A stretch of DNA of 64,000 nt, taken from the NCBI GenBank assembly GCA_027924645.1, contig BSBN01001688.1:186001-250000 (forward strand). Direction: 5' to 3'. Positions 35,150 to 46,180 of this stretch are shown one piece after another. Each line of letters starts with the position of its first letter. Within the stretch, counting starts at the first letter, position 1. A program made the position numbers and the translations under genes. A model generated the notes under the pieces. It ran no database searches. It worked only from the letters and a program-made list of their open reading frames with translations, and was not told the origin of the DNA. Source of the stretch: Cunninghamia lanceolata (lineage: Eukaryota; Streptophyta; Pinopsida; Cupressales; Cupressaceae).

Positions 35150-38100
35150 TTATGTAGTAGTACTATGAGATACAATGAATCTAGACACAATTTGAACAAT
35201 CTCCTCCATTGGTACACTTGTCGTTGCATTAATGGATCCTTCTGCCATTGCTACATCTGACTCATAGACGCCAAGTGTCTTCTCCCAGTCGTTTATCCAA
35301 GACTTATTTTCCCCAAGACGATATGCAAGTGTGAATATACTATCCAGTTGACCTTCATCAAGTCCATCATATTGAAAGTAGAATGCCTTAACTTGTTGCT
35401 TCATGTTTTCAACAGTAACATTTCCATAAGGATTACAAATTGTTGTCAAAGCAGTGTATATATGATTTTCTGTTCTTAGAAGAACACTTCTTATTCTAGA
35501 CATATCTACTTCAATTTTATCAACCAATTGCCCCTTGTTGTGAAAGGAGAAATACCAAGTGATGAAGTCATGTGGAGTATCTCTATCAATCACCTTATCA
35601 TGAATTAGATCTTCTAATGGGGCTTCCATTAAACTTTTGAGCTGTGGCATGTATTGCTCTTTGATCGGTTTGAACTCAGCACAATTTCTTAATAAAGCTT
35701 GGACTCGATCTTTAAGCTTAATGACTCTGTCATACACTTGCACAATTTCTTCAAGGTGAGTATATGCCTTCTCTTCTGTCTTCTCTATCCATCCTTTCAT
35801 CATTTGAGATGAAGTTCTCATGTTTTCAACTTGGGATACTGTTTCCTGTGGAAGAATAGACGGAGGAATTGGAGTAGCTTCCTTCTGTTGGATAGGCTGC
35901 ATGACTTGCTGAATGTAGTGCTTCAATGTATTGAAATCTTGTTCAACCTTTAACCTTGCTTCTCTTTCTTGTTTCAACATGCTTCTCACACTGTTCACTG
36001 ACTCTTGTAGTTCCTCCTCTACCTGTTCCCTTGTGATTGGACCCATGCCAATAGTAGTCATATTGTAATCCTCAGGTGCCATATTTTCTAACTCCTTATC
36101 AATTCTAGGAACAGCTATATGTACCTCTCTATTTCCAGCAGAATCTTGAATGATTTTGGAAAAGACTGTTGCTTTCTTCTTTTGATTACCCTTCTGTGCA
36201 TTTACAAGCAATTCCTCAACTGGAGCAGGCTGATAGGTTTCTACAATTGTACTTTCTTCAATCCTTTGCCGCAACCAAGGTGGAAAAGTAGAAAGATCTC
36301 GCTGTCCTTGAGCTTGACTGTGTTGAACACGTGCTACTTCCTCATCAGATTCCGCTCGACCTACTTCATCTTGATCCAGATCATCATTATCTTCCATTAT
36401 GACAGTGGGGCTTGACTGAATCTCTTCTGACGGAATCAAGGCAACTTCTTCTATAACTTCTATTTCTTGTATTGGATTCTGAACAACTGAAGCACCTTCT
36501 TGTGGATTAGATGAAGTAGATGGATTATTCTTCTTTTGAGGTCTCCGACTTGATTCTCCTTGATCTTGACTAGGTCTTTTCCTCTTTCTAGCTGGATTAT
36601 TACTTTGATCATTCCCACTATGTTGTGGTTGGCTATGTGTACTATGCTGTCCTGGTTCTCCTTCATCCATCTTATTGTAAGTGAGAACTCGGCCTTCATC
36701 ATTCATCTCTTGCAGTAACTGATCTATACATACTTGTGTCATGGCTAAGACTGGCTTTATCAATTCTTCCTCGGACACATCCTTCTTTGACCAATCAACT
36801 GTATAAGGCAAATCTTTTATCTTATCAAATTCATCTATCAACAAAGTATCATCTTCGGTGAACTGGTCTGGAATCCTGAAAACTTTGGAAGCTCTAACTA
36901 AATCCTAGGTGAGTCTCGAACTTTGAAGTGTTCGGAGATCATCTTCATCTTGGGCACTGGCCCAGTGGTCTTCCAACTGTTCGACATGCTTGAATTCTCT
37001 GTTGTATTTCCAGCAAACTCGAAAAGGATCTAAGTTAAGCCTCTTGGTGCCATTAGTTTGCAAATGATATGCCTGTAGCTCTATCTCAGAATATTCAGCT
37101 GCTGATAATGATGGACATTCCAGATTTTGTCCAAGAAGAAGTGGAAACTGGATCCCCCCTTTCTTCTTCAACTTTTGCAACCTGATGAGTTCTAGGAGTT
37201 GCCTTGTAACCTCTAACATCACCATCCTGTTGGTTGGATATCTTGGTAATCTATATGGATATGATGTAAACCCTTGGATCCTTAGGTAAGTGTACCTTTC
37301 ATGCTGAGTATACCAATGTCCATATGCTGAAATGAACTCTCTCGTTGCATTAGACAACCTTTTATGAAATTCTCCCCTTAGTTTCTTCATTATACACATA
37401 GCAAATGCATCATTGAATCTTGTATAATGATTAATACTCTTGAGGTGCAACTGAGGATAACACTGATGCGATAGGTATTTATTAGGCCCAATGCCGACTT
37501 CTCCTCTTTTAGTCAAACCTGAGTAGACTTCATTTCTTGCGAGAAGGTACACCACATAGGAACTCATATGACAAGTCTTGGTCTTAGCAAAATTGATGAA
37601 CTGCTCATGTATACTCTAACTGATAAGTCCAGCCCAATCAATCATCTTCCCTTTGAGAACTGACTTGATGAAAGAGTACATCCAAGGCTGAAAGGTAGCA
37701 GATTGAGGCATTCCTGTCATTCTATTTAGAAACATGATCAAATATCCAATTTCAGGATGAAAATCTGACTTGTGGAACTGCGGAGGATTATTCATATTGA
37801 ACTTCATAGCTGGATTGGCCATCCATTCTCTCCTTATCTCCTGCAATTTTGTCTTTGAATCAACATCATATTCCTGCTGACCTTGTTGTATTGAGATACT
37901 GATCATCCTCTCCTTAGTTGGAATGTTGAAAGTTTCTTCAACTGCCTCCTTTTGCAAATAGGCTAATATCGTTCCATCTTTGGCTATAATTTGCCTTGTA
38001 TCTACATCATATTTCTTGACACATTCGATGATCATCTCTGGACACGGCAAAGCTGGCGGAAAACAAGCAGCTTCAATGGCTCCACTCCTCATGATGGCTC

Positions 38101-38275
38101 GAGCAAGACTACCTCCGTTAGGTTCCTCAAGGACTGACTTGATATCTTCTAAGCTGCTGTTGCCCATATTTGTGTCTCCTACATTTGTCCATCTTGAGAT
38201 GAGCTTTGATTCGGGAATCTTCCCCTTGGCATCCATCCGGATCTTTGCTTGTGGCTCTTTAGAGGTCATTGCCAT
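35150..38275 (-). pseudogene. Unknown retrotransposon ORF, 1,042 codons with two in-frame TAG stops
   Basis: One frame runs from an ATG at 38275 (MAMTSKEPQAKIRMD) to a TAA at 35150-35152 without any frameshift, broken only by TAG at 37616-37618 and 36905-36907. Both stops could be CAG-to-TAG changes. The N-terminal part (to about residue 450) looks globular, with WMYSFIKSVLKGKMIDWA and, after the first stop, MSSYVVYLLARNEVYSGL. It distantly recalls plant transposon-associated ORFs of unknown function. Next come an acidic segment and a low-complexity stretch with a likely nuclear signal (NPARKRKRPSQDQGESS). The C-terminal half is helical (MLKQEREARLKVEQDFNTLK) and then globular. There is no protease, integrase, reverse transcriptase or zinc knuckle. 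It has the same plan as the ORF at 17588-20791. Confidence 0.7.
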
Positions 38276-38279
38276 GATC

Positions 38280-38517
38280 CTGCAGACTTGACGCGAATGA
38301 GTAATTGCAAACACAATCCAAACTTCACTTCAGCTACTTTAGTGGATTAAATTATGAAGTTTTCCTTTATAATTATGAAATATTGCTATCTAGACTCAAG
38401 GAATCTATGAAAATCCACTTATCCTTCTTGAATTTTACCAATACTTGAACAATTTTAATGCATCTAATGAAGGAAAAAGAAGAAAATCAGATCAGAAAAT
38501 ATTCAGATCAGACTTAC
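38280..38517 (-). other. Probable intron in the leader of the large ORF
   Basis: On the minus strand a donor CAA/GTAAGTCTG lies at 38517 and an acceptor GTCAAGTCTGCAG ends at 38280. The start codon ATGGCAATG follows 4 bases later at 38275. Leader introns are uncommon in LTR retrotransposons. The evidence is only the splice-site match. Confidence 0.4.
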
Positions 38518-38693
38518 TTGATAGGCTGCTTTGAATTTGATACCTTGCAATTTGATCCACCACTTGTTTGAATTTGATAAAATCAAATTTGTACTTCTCT
38601 AAAAACCTTCTTGTTGCTGCTCCTTGAAGACAAATCTGCTCTTGGAAAACAAATCTGCTCTTTCAAAATGATAAAAAAATGAAAAGGAGATGA

Positions 38694-38705
38694 GGTATAT
38701 ATACA
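38694..38705 (-). promoter_or_regulatory. Possible TATA box for the large-ORF transcript
   Basis: GTATATATAC on the minus strand lies upstream of the leader and downstream of the repeat array, a sensible promoter position. A+T richness makes chance matches likely. Confidence 0.35.
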
Positions 38706-38844
38706 TAATTTGCTTTAAAAACTTTACCTCTTACCTAGGCCGACCTCCTTTATTATAGTGCAAAACATTTAATTTAGATTGATCTTTATTTAATAAATGC
38801 AATTTTCACGTTTTTCAAGGCAAAAATCATTAAATGTTTATAAC

Positions 38845-40670
38845 TTCCTTTGATTGGCGCATTGGATGGGGTCTTGATGATCTCCTTGTAGATTACAATT
38901 ACCTTCTCCCTCAAGCGCATTGGATCAAGGATTGAAATCCTCTTGTCTTTCACATTTGATAACGTCTTCGAGGTCTTCTTCATCTTCTTTGGATTCGTGT
39001 TTAAGTTTCTCCTTGCATTTCGCATTGGATGGGCATGGTGAAGTCTTCTTCTTTGAAATACCATGATCTTTCTTTATAACCCTCTAGGCGCATTAGATCA
39101 AGGATTGGAATCCTTCTAGCATTTGACTTTAGACACCCTCAAAGTCTTAATGTATGGCGCTTTGGATCAAAGTTTGAATTCCTCTTAACATGTCGCATTG
39201 GATGAGGGATAAAAATCCTCTCAACATTTCGCACTAGATCATGTTCTAAGACTCCTCTCAACATTGGTTTAGTTCGCACTTAGTTTTCACTTGCTTAAAG
39301 GAGTGGCGCATTGGATGGAGGATTGAAATCCTCTAGATTTCGGCACATTAGATAGGCAATTTGGATTCTTCTCATGTATGGCGCAATGGATAGGTAACTT
39401 GAAGTCTTCAAAATCAAACTTTATTCTCCCCTTTTGTGTGGCGCACTAGATGGGTAGTTAGAGATCTTCAAAATGAAATTTTATTCTCTCTTCATGTATG
39501 GCGCACTAGATGCCACTTTCGATTTCTTCTTGTTGAATACTTTGATAACGGGTCTTGGAAGTGGCGCATCACTTTACTAGGTTGAAATCTTCAAAACTTT
39601 GATGCATTAGATGGCCTTTACCTTGAAGTAGATCATGCATGGTGTTGGCGCATTGGATGGCCTTGGAGAATCCTCTAAAAACAAATCTCACTCTACCTTA
39701 TGTTGCGCATTAGATGACCTTGTTGGAAGCTTGAAAACTTAGAGGTATTCATGAAGTTGGCGCATGAGATAAGACTTTAAAATCCTTTAAACTCAAACCT
39801 TGAAGGCTTAACCTTGGATCTCACCTTCCTCCTTGTAGGGCGCATTAGATCAAGCATGGAGAATCCTCTAGATTGCGCTTTGGATAAGGATCCTCCAAAC
39901 TTCACCTTGAAACTACTTGGGCGCATTAGATCAACCTTTTGGAATCTCTGGAGTTTCCCCTCATGAGGTCGCATTAGATGAGCTTTTAGAAGTCCTCTAG
40001 ACTTGGCCTTGGAGACTTGACTGGATAGGCGCATTAGATCAAGGATTGGAATCTTCTGGCTTCTAGCGCATTAGATAGGCTTTTGAAATCCTCTGGTCTC
40101 ACATTGGTGAATTGACTCTAACACTTGCAGTGAATGTTTGGGAAGCGCATCAGTTGAAGGATAAAAATCCTCAAGTTTTGGCACATCACTTAGGCTTTTG
40201 AAATCCTCTTTGAACTAGATCCTCCTCAAGTCAACAAAACCTCAAGACTCCCTCTTCCTTCTTGGTGGCGCATCAGTTGAGGGATTGAAATCCTTTAGTT
40301 TTTCTTTAAAAAATCTAGATTTCGGGATCCATCCTCTTCCTAGCGCATTGGTTGAGCTTTTCAAATCCTCTGACACATCATTTTAATTTGCTCCAAGATT
40401 GGTTCCAAGACTTGTCTTTTCATTTTCGCATTAGATCAAGGCATTGAAATCTTCATCTTCTCCTTCAAAATGATACTTTTGGTTTGGGCGCAGTAGATCA
40501 CTGATCGAAATCCTCAAGCATTTTCGCATTAGATCAAGGTTGTAGATGGGCGCATTAGATCATTGATTGAAATCCTCATGCTCAAGCGCCTTTTTCTTCG
40601 TGATTTTGCGCCAAGATTTTGCGCCACTTGGACATCCAGTCGCACTAGATCAGTCTTTTGAATTCTCTGG
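38845..40670 (-). repeat. Interspersed repeat array: about 35 copies of a 29-nt core with variable spacers
   Basis: On the plus strand the core is GGCGCATTAGATCAAGG followed by ATTGAAATCCTC, with variants (GCGCATTGGATG, GCGCACTAGATG, GCGCATCAGTTG). I counted about 35 copies between 38857 and 40665. Spacers range from almost none to about 70 nt and are mostly different, rich in CTTC, CTTGG and CAAAC. The inner part (GGATTGAAATCC) is a near-palindrome. It lies upstream of the large ORF in the element's 5' terminal region, so it could act as an enhancer, packaging or protein-binding array. Translated on the minus strand, the core gives a repeated DLMRP-like peptide, but stops prevent a long protein. 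Confidence 0.9.
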
Positions 40671-40702
40671 AATTGTCAGGCATTTTTCAGGATCGCGCGA
40701 GT

Positions 40703-40770
40703 AAAGGTATATTGAAAAATATTTAAAGTATAAGAATTCTTATACTTTAAATATTTTTCAATATACCTTT
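40703..40770. repeat. Perfect 68-bp palindrome
   Basis: Left arm 40703-40736 starts AAAGGTATATTGAAAAATAT, and its exact complement occupies 40737-40770. The centre is GAATTC. All 34 pairs match and there is no spacer. It lies at the edge of the repeat array, where the surrounding sequence changes from the 29-nt cores to plain text with repeated TTTCAGGAT. It could form a cruciform or a long RNA hairpin, and may be a tiny fold-back insertion. Confidence 0.95.
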
Positions 40771-41163
40771 CAGGATGTTTGAGATAGGTCCCGAATCCAC
40801 CGGATTTAAGATGCAAAATATAGAATTTGGAGGATTCACCAGATTTCAGACTTAGCCATTTTTCAGGATTTTCAGAATTTCAGGCTCCAGGCTTAGTCTT
40901 TTCAGGGTCTCAAACATTCTTCAGGATTGATCTCAACATTCAATATCTAGATGGGATTTGATCAAGATTCTTCATTATTGCAAGTTGATCTATCTCTTAA
41001 TCATGAACCAATGATCGTAAAAGAGGAAATTATTACCGTATCGGCAGAGGAATATGTGTCAGGTCATCATCAAAATCTCATTTGAAAACTCATTGAAAGC
41101 ACAGAGCTCAAAAAAAAGGGGGTCCCTATTCCTAATGGGGTGATGTGTGATTTGGTCACAACA

Positions 41164-41235
41164 CCTAGTTTGGGTCCTGGTCTAGTCCTGGTTCGGCCGG
41201 GGCGGACCCTAGGCAAACCCAGGCAAGACTATCAG
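41164..41235. mobile_element. Right part of the interrupted GGTCC motif array
   Basis: Begins with CCTAG, the duplicated target, then TTTGGGTCCTGGTCTAGTCC, GGTTCGGCCGGGGCGGACCC and CCCAGGCAAGACTATC. It continues the array seen at 33921-34138, supporting one older element split by the 7-kb insertion. The outer end near 41235 is uncertain. Confidence 0.55.
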
Positions 41236-41342
41236 TTTTAAACTGCACACCATCAATGCAGACGATAAACACACACCATAGAACAGTGAAATGTTAAGCT
41301 GGTATAAATTTCTATGATTGTGAATGGTTCCATTGTTTGAAC

Positions 41343-42827
41343 CATAGAAGCAGATATCTTTCAAATATCCTGATATATTCCAATATATCTTTTCTTGGCA
41401 GGGTTCCCGACATTTTCTTAAAAATATCGCAAGTTTTTCAAAATATCTTTGACCATAACTTCTAACGAAATTTTCACCAATATATTACAAAATTATTGGG
41501 ATATATCACCGTTAATATCACAGTAAATTAGTTTTTTTTCTATATAAGCATCAGACCTGCAATTTTTTTATCATTCTTATCTGGAACTTTTATAAACAGG
41601 GTATACACCTTGAATGATCTAAGTAGCTGTAAGAATTTCCAAGTGCCAGTATTGTATAGCAGTTAGATCTGTTGCAAAGGGGCAACGGCAATTATTGTTG
41701 TCGTTATTTCAAAAATGCTTCACGTAGTTTATCTAAAGTTGTGAAGACACTCGGAATAATCGAGCTTCAAAAATGCTTAACTATTGTTAATGTGATTAGT
41801 GATTATCACTGTTGCCTTTGACAACAGCAAACACTACTGTCATTATTATGATTCATGAGCATAGTCATTACTAGACAAAACTCTCAAATGATTATGCTAT
41901 CCTTTGACTTGTCACTGTTATTGCATCACAGATGTTAGTGCTGTCAATTCTACTTGTAAATGGATATTGTTGTCGTTACTTCATTTGTAAACATGGTTGT
42001 ATTATTCAGGTAATTGTTTGGAAATTTCATCAATACATATCAGCTGTTAATAATGTTGTACCAATTGAGATTGTTGTCATCAAGATTGTCTTTTGACATA
42101 ACTATCCTTCTGTGATTAGTAATGTTCTTATGATCACTTATCAGTAGCATTCTGTCATTACTGTGATCTATACATTCGATCAGTACGGTGTTCAGTAGCA
42201 TCGTTATTAGTACTGTGATCAATTAATATGGGCATCAATACTGCTGTCAACATTATAGGAAGTATTACTAATCAAAATGATTAATATGAAGCGTTGTTAA
42301 GACAGGACATTGCTGTCCTGAAACGTCTGCCACTGCTGTAAATTTAAGAGGCATTTGAAGAGGTTAGGCAGACTGTTGTTGTCAACTGTAGTTACCATTT
42401 TGTGTATAGATTAGTCTCTTGGACTTGATAGTTAAGGAGAATGGTAAGGTTAATACGTCATATTTACATTAGTTGTGTTCTATTGTTTTAAGGGTTCATT
42501 ATCATTCTGGCAGTCATTTATTAACATTGTTAAAGAGAATTATATTACATTATCTGTAATCAGCAATCTCAAAATTAATGAGAAAAATCCATATTTCAAA
42601 ATTCATGATGTACACTCTCATTTACTTTCACATTCTCACTTTCTATGCAATAAGTATGGCTTTAAATGTAAAAAACATCAGGTATTTCTCTCTTTTTTTT
42701 AATTTTACTGCATTTTTTGGGTTCCCAATTTTTCCCCCTTTTTTTCCCGATAATATCCCAAGAAACAAAAAATATCTTTATCTTTTGAGGTGCTAAGAAA
42801 TTCCTGAGAATGATATTTGCTTCTATG
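41343..42827. mobile_element. hAT-like non-autonomous element with perfect 8-bp target duplication and ATATC-rich ends
   Basis: GTTTGAAC flanks both sides (41335-41342 and 42828-42835). Terminal inverted repeats start CATAGAAGCAGATATCTTTC on the left and CATAGAAGCAAATATCATTC read inward from the right, 18 of 20 identical. Subterminal sequence repeats ATATC and GATAT with CCCGA (TTCCCGACATTTTC, TTCCCGATAATATCCC). The 1.2-kb interior has no transposase and is rich in short TTGTTGTC and ACTGTGATC stretches. It has the clearest ends of any element of this kind in the window. Confidence 0.9.
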
Positions 42828-42835
42828 GTTTGAAC

Positions 42836-43398
42836 TTTGAAGGGCAATGCTGAATGCAAATAAATATTTTGCTTCTCTTAAATGCTATTCCTAAATAAGC
42901 ATTGTAAGGTTGAACTATAAATCATTTTTTGTTAAAGCTATTCCTAGCCACGCCTTTTAAAATTGAATGTTAAATTGTTTTCTTTTAATGCTATTCATAG
43001 CCTTGCAGTGTAAGATTGATATCTAGATCATTTTCTTTAATAAAAGACTTACCAAAACTCCTATTGTACTGAAACATATCTTCCAACAAAACAAAACATA
43101 GTATATAAAGGATTGGAGATATCTTTGAAAGGACTGGTTTTAATTATTTCTGTCGATGAAGGACATCTCTCTCCATTGTGTTAAGGGATTTATATCTTTT
43201 TCCCGACTCTTAATAGTTTTATACATGCAGCCTGCCAATTATATATCTTGGTCTTTCGTATGGCAACTCACATTAATTAGCCCAAAGAGTAAGTTTGCTG
43301 GGCTTTCCAAAAGAAAAGTATTCAAGGTATTACTGTTTTTATATATTTCTAATATATATAAAATTAGAAATTATAGTTATATTGAGTATTACTGTTTA
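42836..43398. other. Region without recognisable genes
   Basis: Three short blocks resembling AATGCTATTC(C/A)TA and CCTTGCAGTGTAAG recur loosely at 42880-43015. Otherwise I see nothing. Confidence 0.5.
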
Positions 43399-43560
43399 CA
43401 CACACACACACACACACCCCCCCAAGGAAAGAAATGCAGTAGCGGCATACCTGAACCCGTTCCCGTACCAAAACAGGCGATACACACACACACACACAAG
43501 GAAAGAATTGCAGTAGCGGCATACCTGAACCCGTTCCTGTACCAAAACAGGCGATATATA
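43399..43560. repeat. (CA)n microsatellites and a duplicated 57-bp block
   Basis: CA runs at about 43399-43416 and 43481-43497 each precede one copy of a 57-bp block (43424-43480 and 43498-43554) containing GCAGTAGCGGCATACCTGAA and CCAAAACAGGCGATA. The copies differ at two positions. A TA run follows the second copy. The block has the CCCGTTCCCGTACC style of the subterminal arrays elsewhere, so it may be a tandemly duplicated end of an hAT-like element. Confidence 0.85.
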
Positions 43561-44374
43561 TATATCATTGCTCCACAGAGTTTTAGGGACAATAGACAAG
43601 GGGATGACAGGGACAAAAAGACCATGGACCCAAATTTGGAGACAGTGGTGGCAGCGCAAATATAATATACATAGTTATACATACATATATATTTTACACA
43701 CACATGCACGTATATAAATATACAAAACATGGGCCCAAAAGAAACTTTTATTTTTATTTCTTAAAACTAGAGCAAGAGTCTGAAGTGGGGCCAGGGGCAG
43801 AGCCCCTACCATCAAGCCCAAATGAAGACCTTTGAGACCACACAGACCTTCATGGTGCAGGACATTTTCCATTATTTTATCACCATGTTTTCTCCAACAC
43901 CAAATCCTCATTACTTCTAACTAAATCTTCATTCTTCAAATAACTAACACTGAAACTGGGGAATCTAACCAGTCGAAATTATGAGGGCTGCACAGTTGAA
44001 GAGAGGAATATCTTCATTCTTGAATCTTTTTATTTATTTTCTTATTTGTTTTTAACTTTTTAGAAATTCCTTACAGCAGGCAGCAGAAACTCACAAAGTT
44101 ATGAAATGAAAATTTGATGACATCCACCACCACCTTACCCTCACTGCTTCCTCCACTCTTTACTAAGTCCAAGGTGTCGATGACTACAAATTAAGAAATA
44201 TTTGAGCACCAACTTCCTAGTTAAGATAATAGAATGTGCATCCGGGTAAACAAGAACAGTAACAGTTGTTTTAACTTTTAATAGTCTATTTTGCCTCCAA
44301 GATCAACCATTTGTACTTGCCATTACGTTGTCTGTCTGTTCAAAGCTTTGACACAAATCAAAATCATTATCATG
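43561..44374. other. Region without recognisable genes
   Basis: No coding match on either strand. Around 43570-43650 there are a few GGGACA motifs but no clear array. Confidence 0.45.
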
Positions 44375-44655
44375 ACATAGATAAACCATGGGGGCTCCCC
44401 AGCATCCCTGTAACACTCACGGGACTTCTAGAAATCTCCAGATCATCCTGGAGATGTCAGGGCATCCCCCCAACGTCCCCAACAAGGGGGGATGTCCTGG
44501 AGATATCCCCTGCTTCTGCAGGACATCCCAGAAACGTCCCCACTCTGCTGGTGGCAGTGGGGCACAGTTGGGGACATTTCATCCCCATCCCTGCTTCCCC
44601 ATTTCCAAATCTCTGCAATTTCAGGGGGGGAATCCCATGGAACTATACTTATAAT
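44375..44655. mobile_element. Short hAT-like element or remnant with a GACATCCC/CGTCCCC array
   Basis: The core 44388-44640 is filled with variants of ATCCC, CGTCCCC, GGGGATGTC and GGACATC on both strands. Inward from the left edge it reads CCATGGGGGCTCCCC, and inward from the right CCATGGGATTCCCCC, a loose inverted repeat. Outer termini could be CATAGATAAACC (44378) and GGAACTATAC (44647), but the 8-bp flanks match only 6 of 8. The motif resembles that of 29275-30118, so it may be a small relative. Confidence 0.5.
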
Positions 44656-44957
44656 TGATATTTTTATGATTTCTTTGAGGAGATTCAGCACGTATTAAAA
44701 TATTTAAAACAGAACATCCAGATGTCCAAGGCAAGATGAAATCTGGATAGACAATCACCAATGTAAGACGAAAGTTTACATAGCTAATTTCGATTTTCTT
44801 GAGATTATGACTTTATAAGTAAAACACTCTCAAAGGAAAAGCAGCAAAGAAACTTAGGACTAAATAGTGCAGACCTTATATCATACCACTAAAAGTGGAA
44901 TAAATTACTAAACTTTGCCTAAAATTAGGAAAATGATTGCACGTGTTAGAATTTGAA
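44656..44957. other. Region without recognisable genes
   Basis: About 300 bp of A+T-rich sequence. Nothing is recognised. Confidence 0.5.
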
Positions 44958-44962
44958 CACTC

Positions 44963-45169
44963 TGTAAAACTTCATAATGATATTACTTGAATGAGTTAAT
45001 TACTTGAATGAGGTTACATGAAGTTTCTAAAAAGAAAGCAGGAGTTCCATAAAGGAAACTACAGCTAATAAAGCAGAAGAGATAAAAGCAAACTAAACTA
45101 AAGACAGAATTAGAAACTATCTAATAGGAAACTATATTGACCATTAAATAACTAAATATTATATTAATA
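44963..45169 (-). repeat. LTR copy, 3' side
   Basis: 207 bp. On the minus strand it follows the purine tract GGGGGGG (45170-45176) and starts TATTAATATAAT. It has lost about 20 bp of the TTTAAATAGAGC region kept in the other copies. Confidence 0.85.
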
Positions 45170-45251
45170 CCCCCCCGTAATGGTCAATCCACTAACTACA
45201 CCAAGTTGCCCCCTAAATCTGACAACTTTATCCGGGGCAGACTGGGCCACG

Positions 45252-46180
45252 AGCACCTGAATCAAAATACCAGGCAAAAGAGTTGACAAGATCTGCTGGA
45301 GTCTTGGCCTAAAAGGCGTAGAAAGCAGACTCCTTCTGCTCAGTGTGCTCTACGACATGGGCTGACGGTGTCGATTCTCCTGGCTTGGACTGTGTAGCAG
45401 TCAAGCGTTTTCGGCAATCCTTTTTCATATGGCCAAACTTATGGCAGTAATTGCACTAGATGTTTTTCTTCTTGGAAGGGTCCTGTGACTGACCCTAACT
45501 GGATCGCTAAGAGGGCTGATTGTTGCCCTTATTCTGCTGAAAGGACTTGGCAGTAAATGCCTGCTCTATAGAGGAGAACTAGCACTGCTACAGAACTACT
45601 GTCTCCATTGATCCTGCTGCAGTGGTTTGTTGCATAGCTCTAGAAACTTCAAGTCAACATTAGTTGAGGTAATGTTGAGTGTCTCGATAAAGTGCTCATA
45701 AGATTGTGGTAGACTTTTCAGAGTGATGACTACCATATCTTCCTCGTCCATGTCCCGACAAATCACCTTCAACTGATCACGGATGACCTTGATTTTGGTG
45801 AGATGCTCCTACAGAGACATCTGTTCATCCATCATGATCAATAAAACCATGTTCTCCAGAAAGAACGTGTGGCTCTTATCGGATGTTTCATGAAGATCCT
45901 TCAATGAATCCCAGATTTCTTTCATTGATTTCCCACACGGAACTTGAGGCAGCTGATCATCGATGACTGATAACTTGATAAGCATTACCACTTCCCGATT
46001 TTACTCATCGAATCTATCTTGATCTTTACCCACCACTGGAGGGCGTGTAGATTTGACCAAAACTAGCTGGTCAAGGCACCAATACTCAAAGATTGTCATC
46101 ATTCACTGCTTCCAAGTGTTGTAATTCTTGCCGTTGAACTTCTGGCTGCCTTCCAACATGATGTTGGACCAGGGTGCCAT
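45252..46180 (-). pseudogene. Copia-type gag with the first codons of protease
   Basis: The start codon is at 46180-46178 (minus strand). KFNGKNYNTWKQ is identical in both gag-only elements. Capsid pieces follow (VVMLIKLSVIDDQLPQVP, IWDSLKDLHETSDKSH, VITLKSLPQSYEHFIETL), with several in-frame stops and shifts. A zinc knuckle at about 45410-45460 (CNYCHKFGHMKKDC in one reading) precedes the end SAFYAF and a TAG at 45309-45311. In the same frame beyond the TAG lies WYFDSGAR (D-S-G-A at 45252-45263), the start of the aspartic protease with its catalytic triad motif. The element jumps from there to the purine tract, so the pol deletion began just after the protease active site. Confidence 0.8.

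Larger units (their letters stand above)
34139..41163 (-). mobile_element. 7.0-kb LTR-retrotransposon-like element with an unknown large ORF and a repeat array; its two ends do not match
   Basis: The insertion is bounded by TGTTGATGG on the left and GGTCACAACA on the right and flanked by the 5-bp repeat CCTAG (34134-34138, 41164-41168). TG..CA ends and a 5-bp duplication fit an LTR retrotransposon. On the minus strand the order is terminal region (41163 to about 38700), leader with an intron, a 1,042-codon ORF with two stops, then a 1-kb terminal region (35149-34139) with a TATA box. No pol was seen. The left and right terminal regions do not appear to be copies of each other, so it may be a recombinant of two elements or have one LTR replaced. 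Confidence 0.6.

Noticed and set aside
38845..40670. Repeats with variable spacers look like a CRISPR array
   Set aside because: The setting is plant nuclear DNA within a retroelement-like insertion, spacer lengths vary from near zero to 70 nt, cores are degenerate and no cas genes exist.
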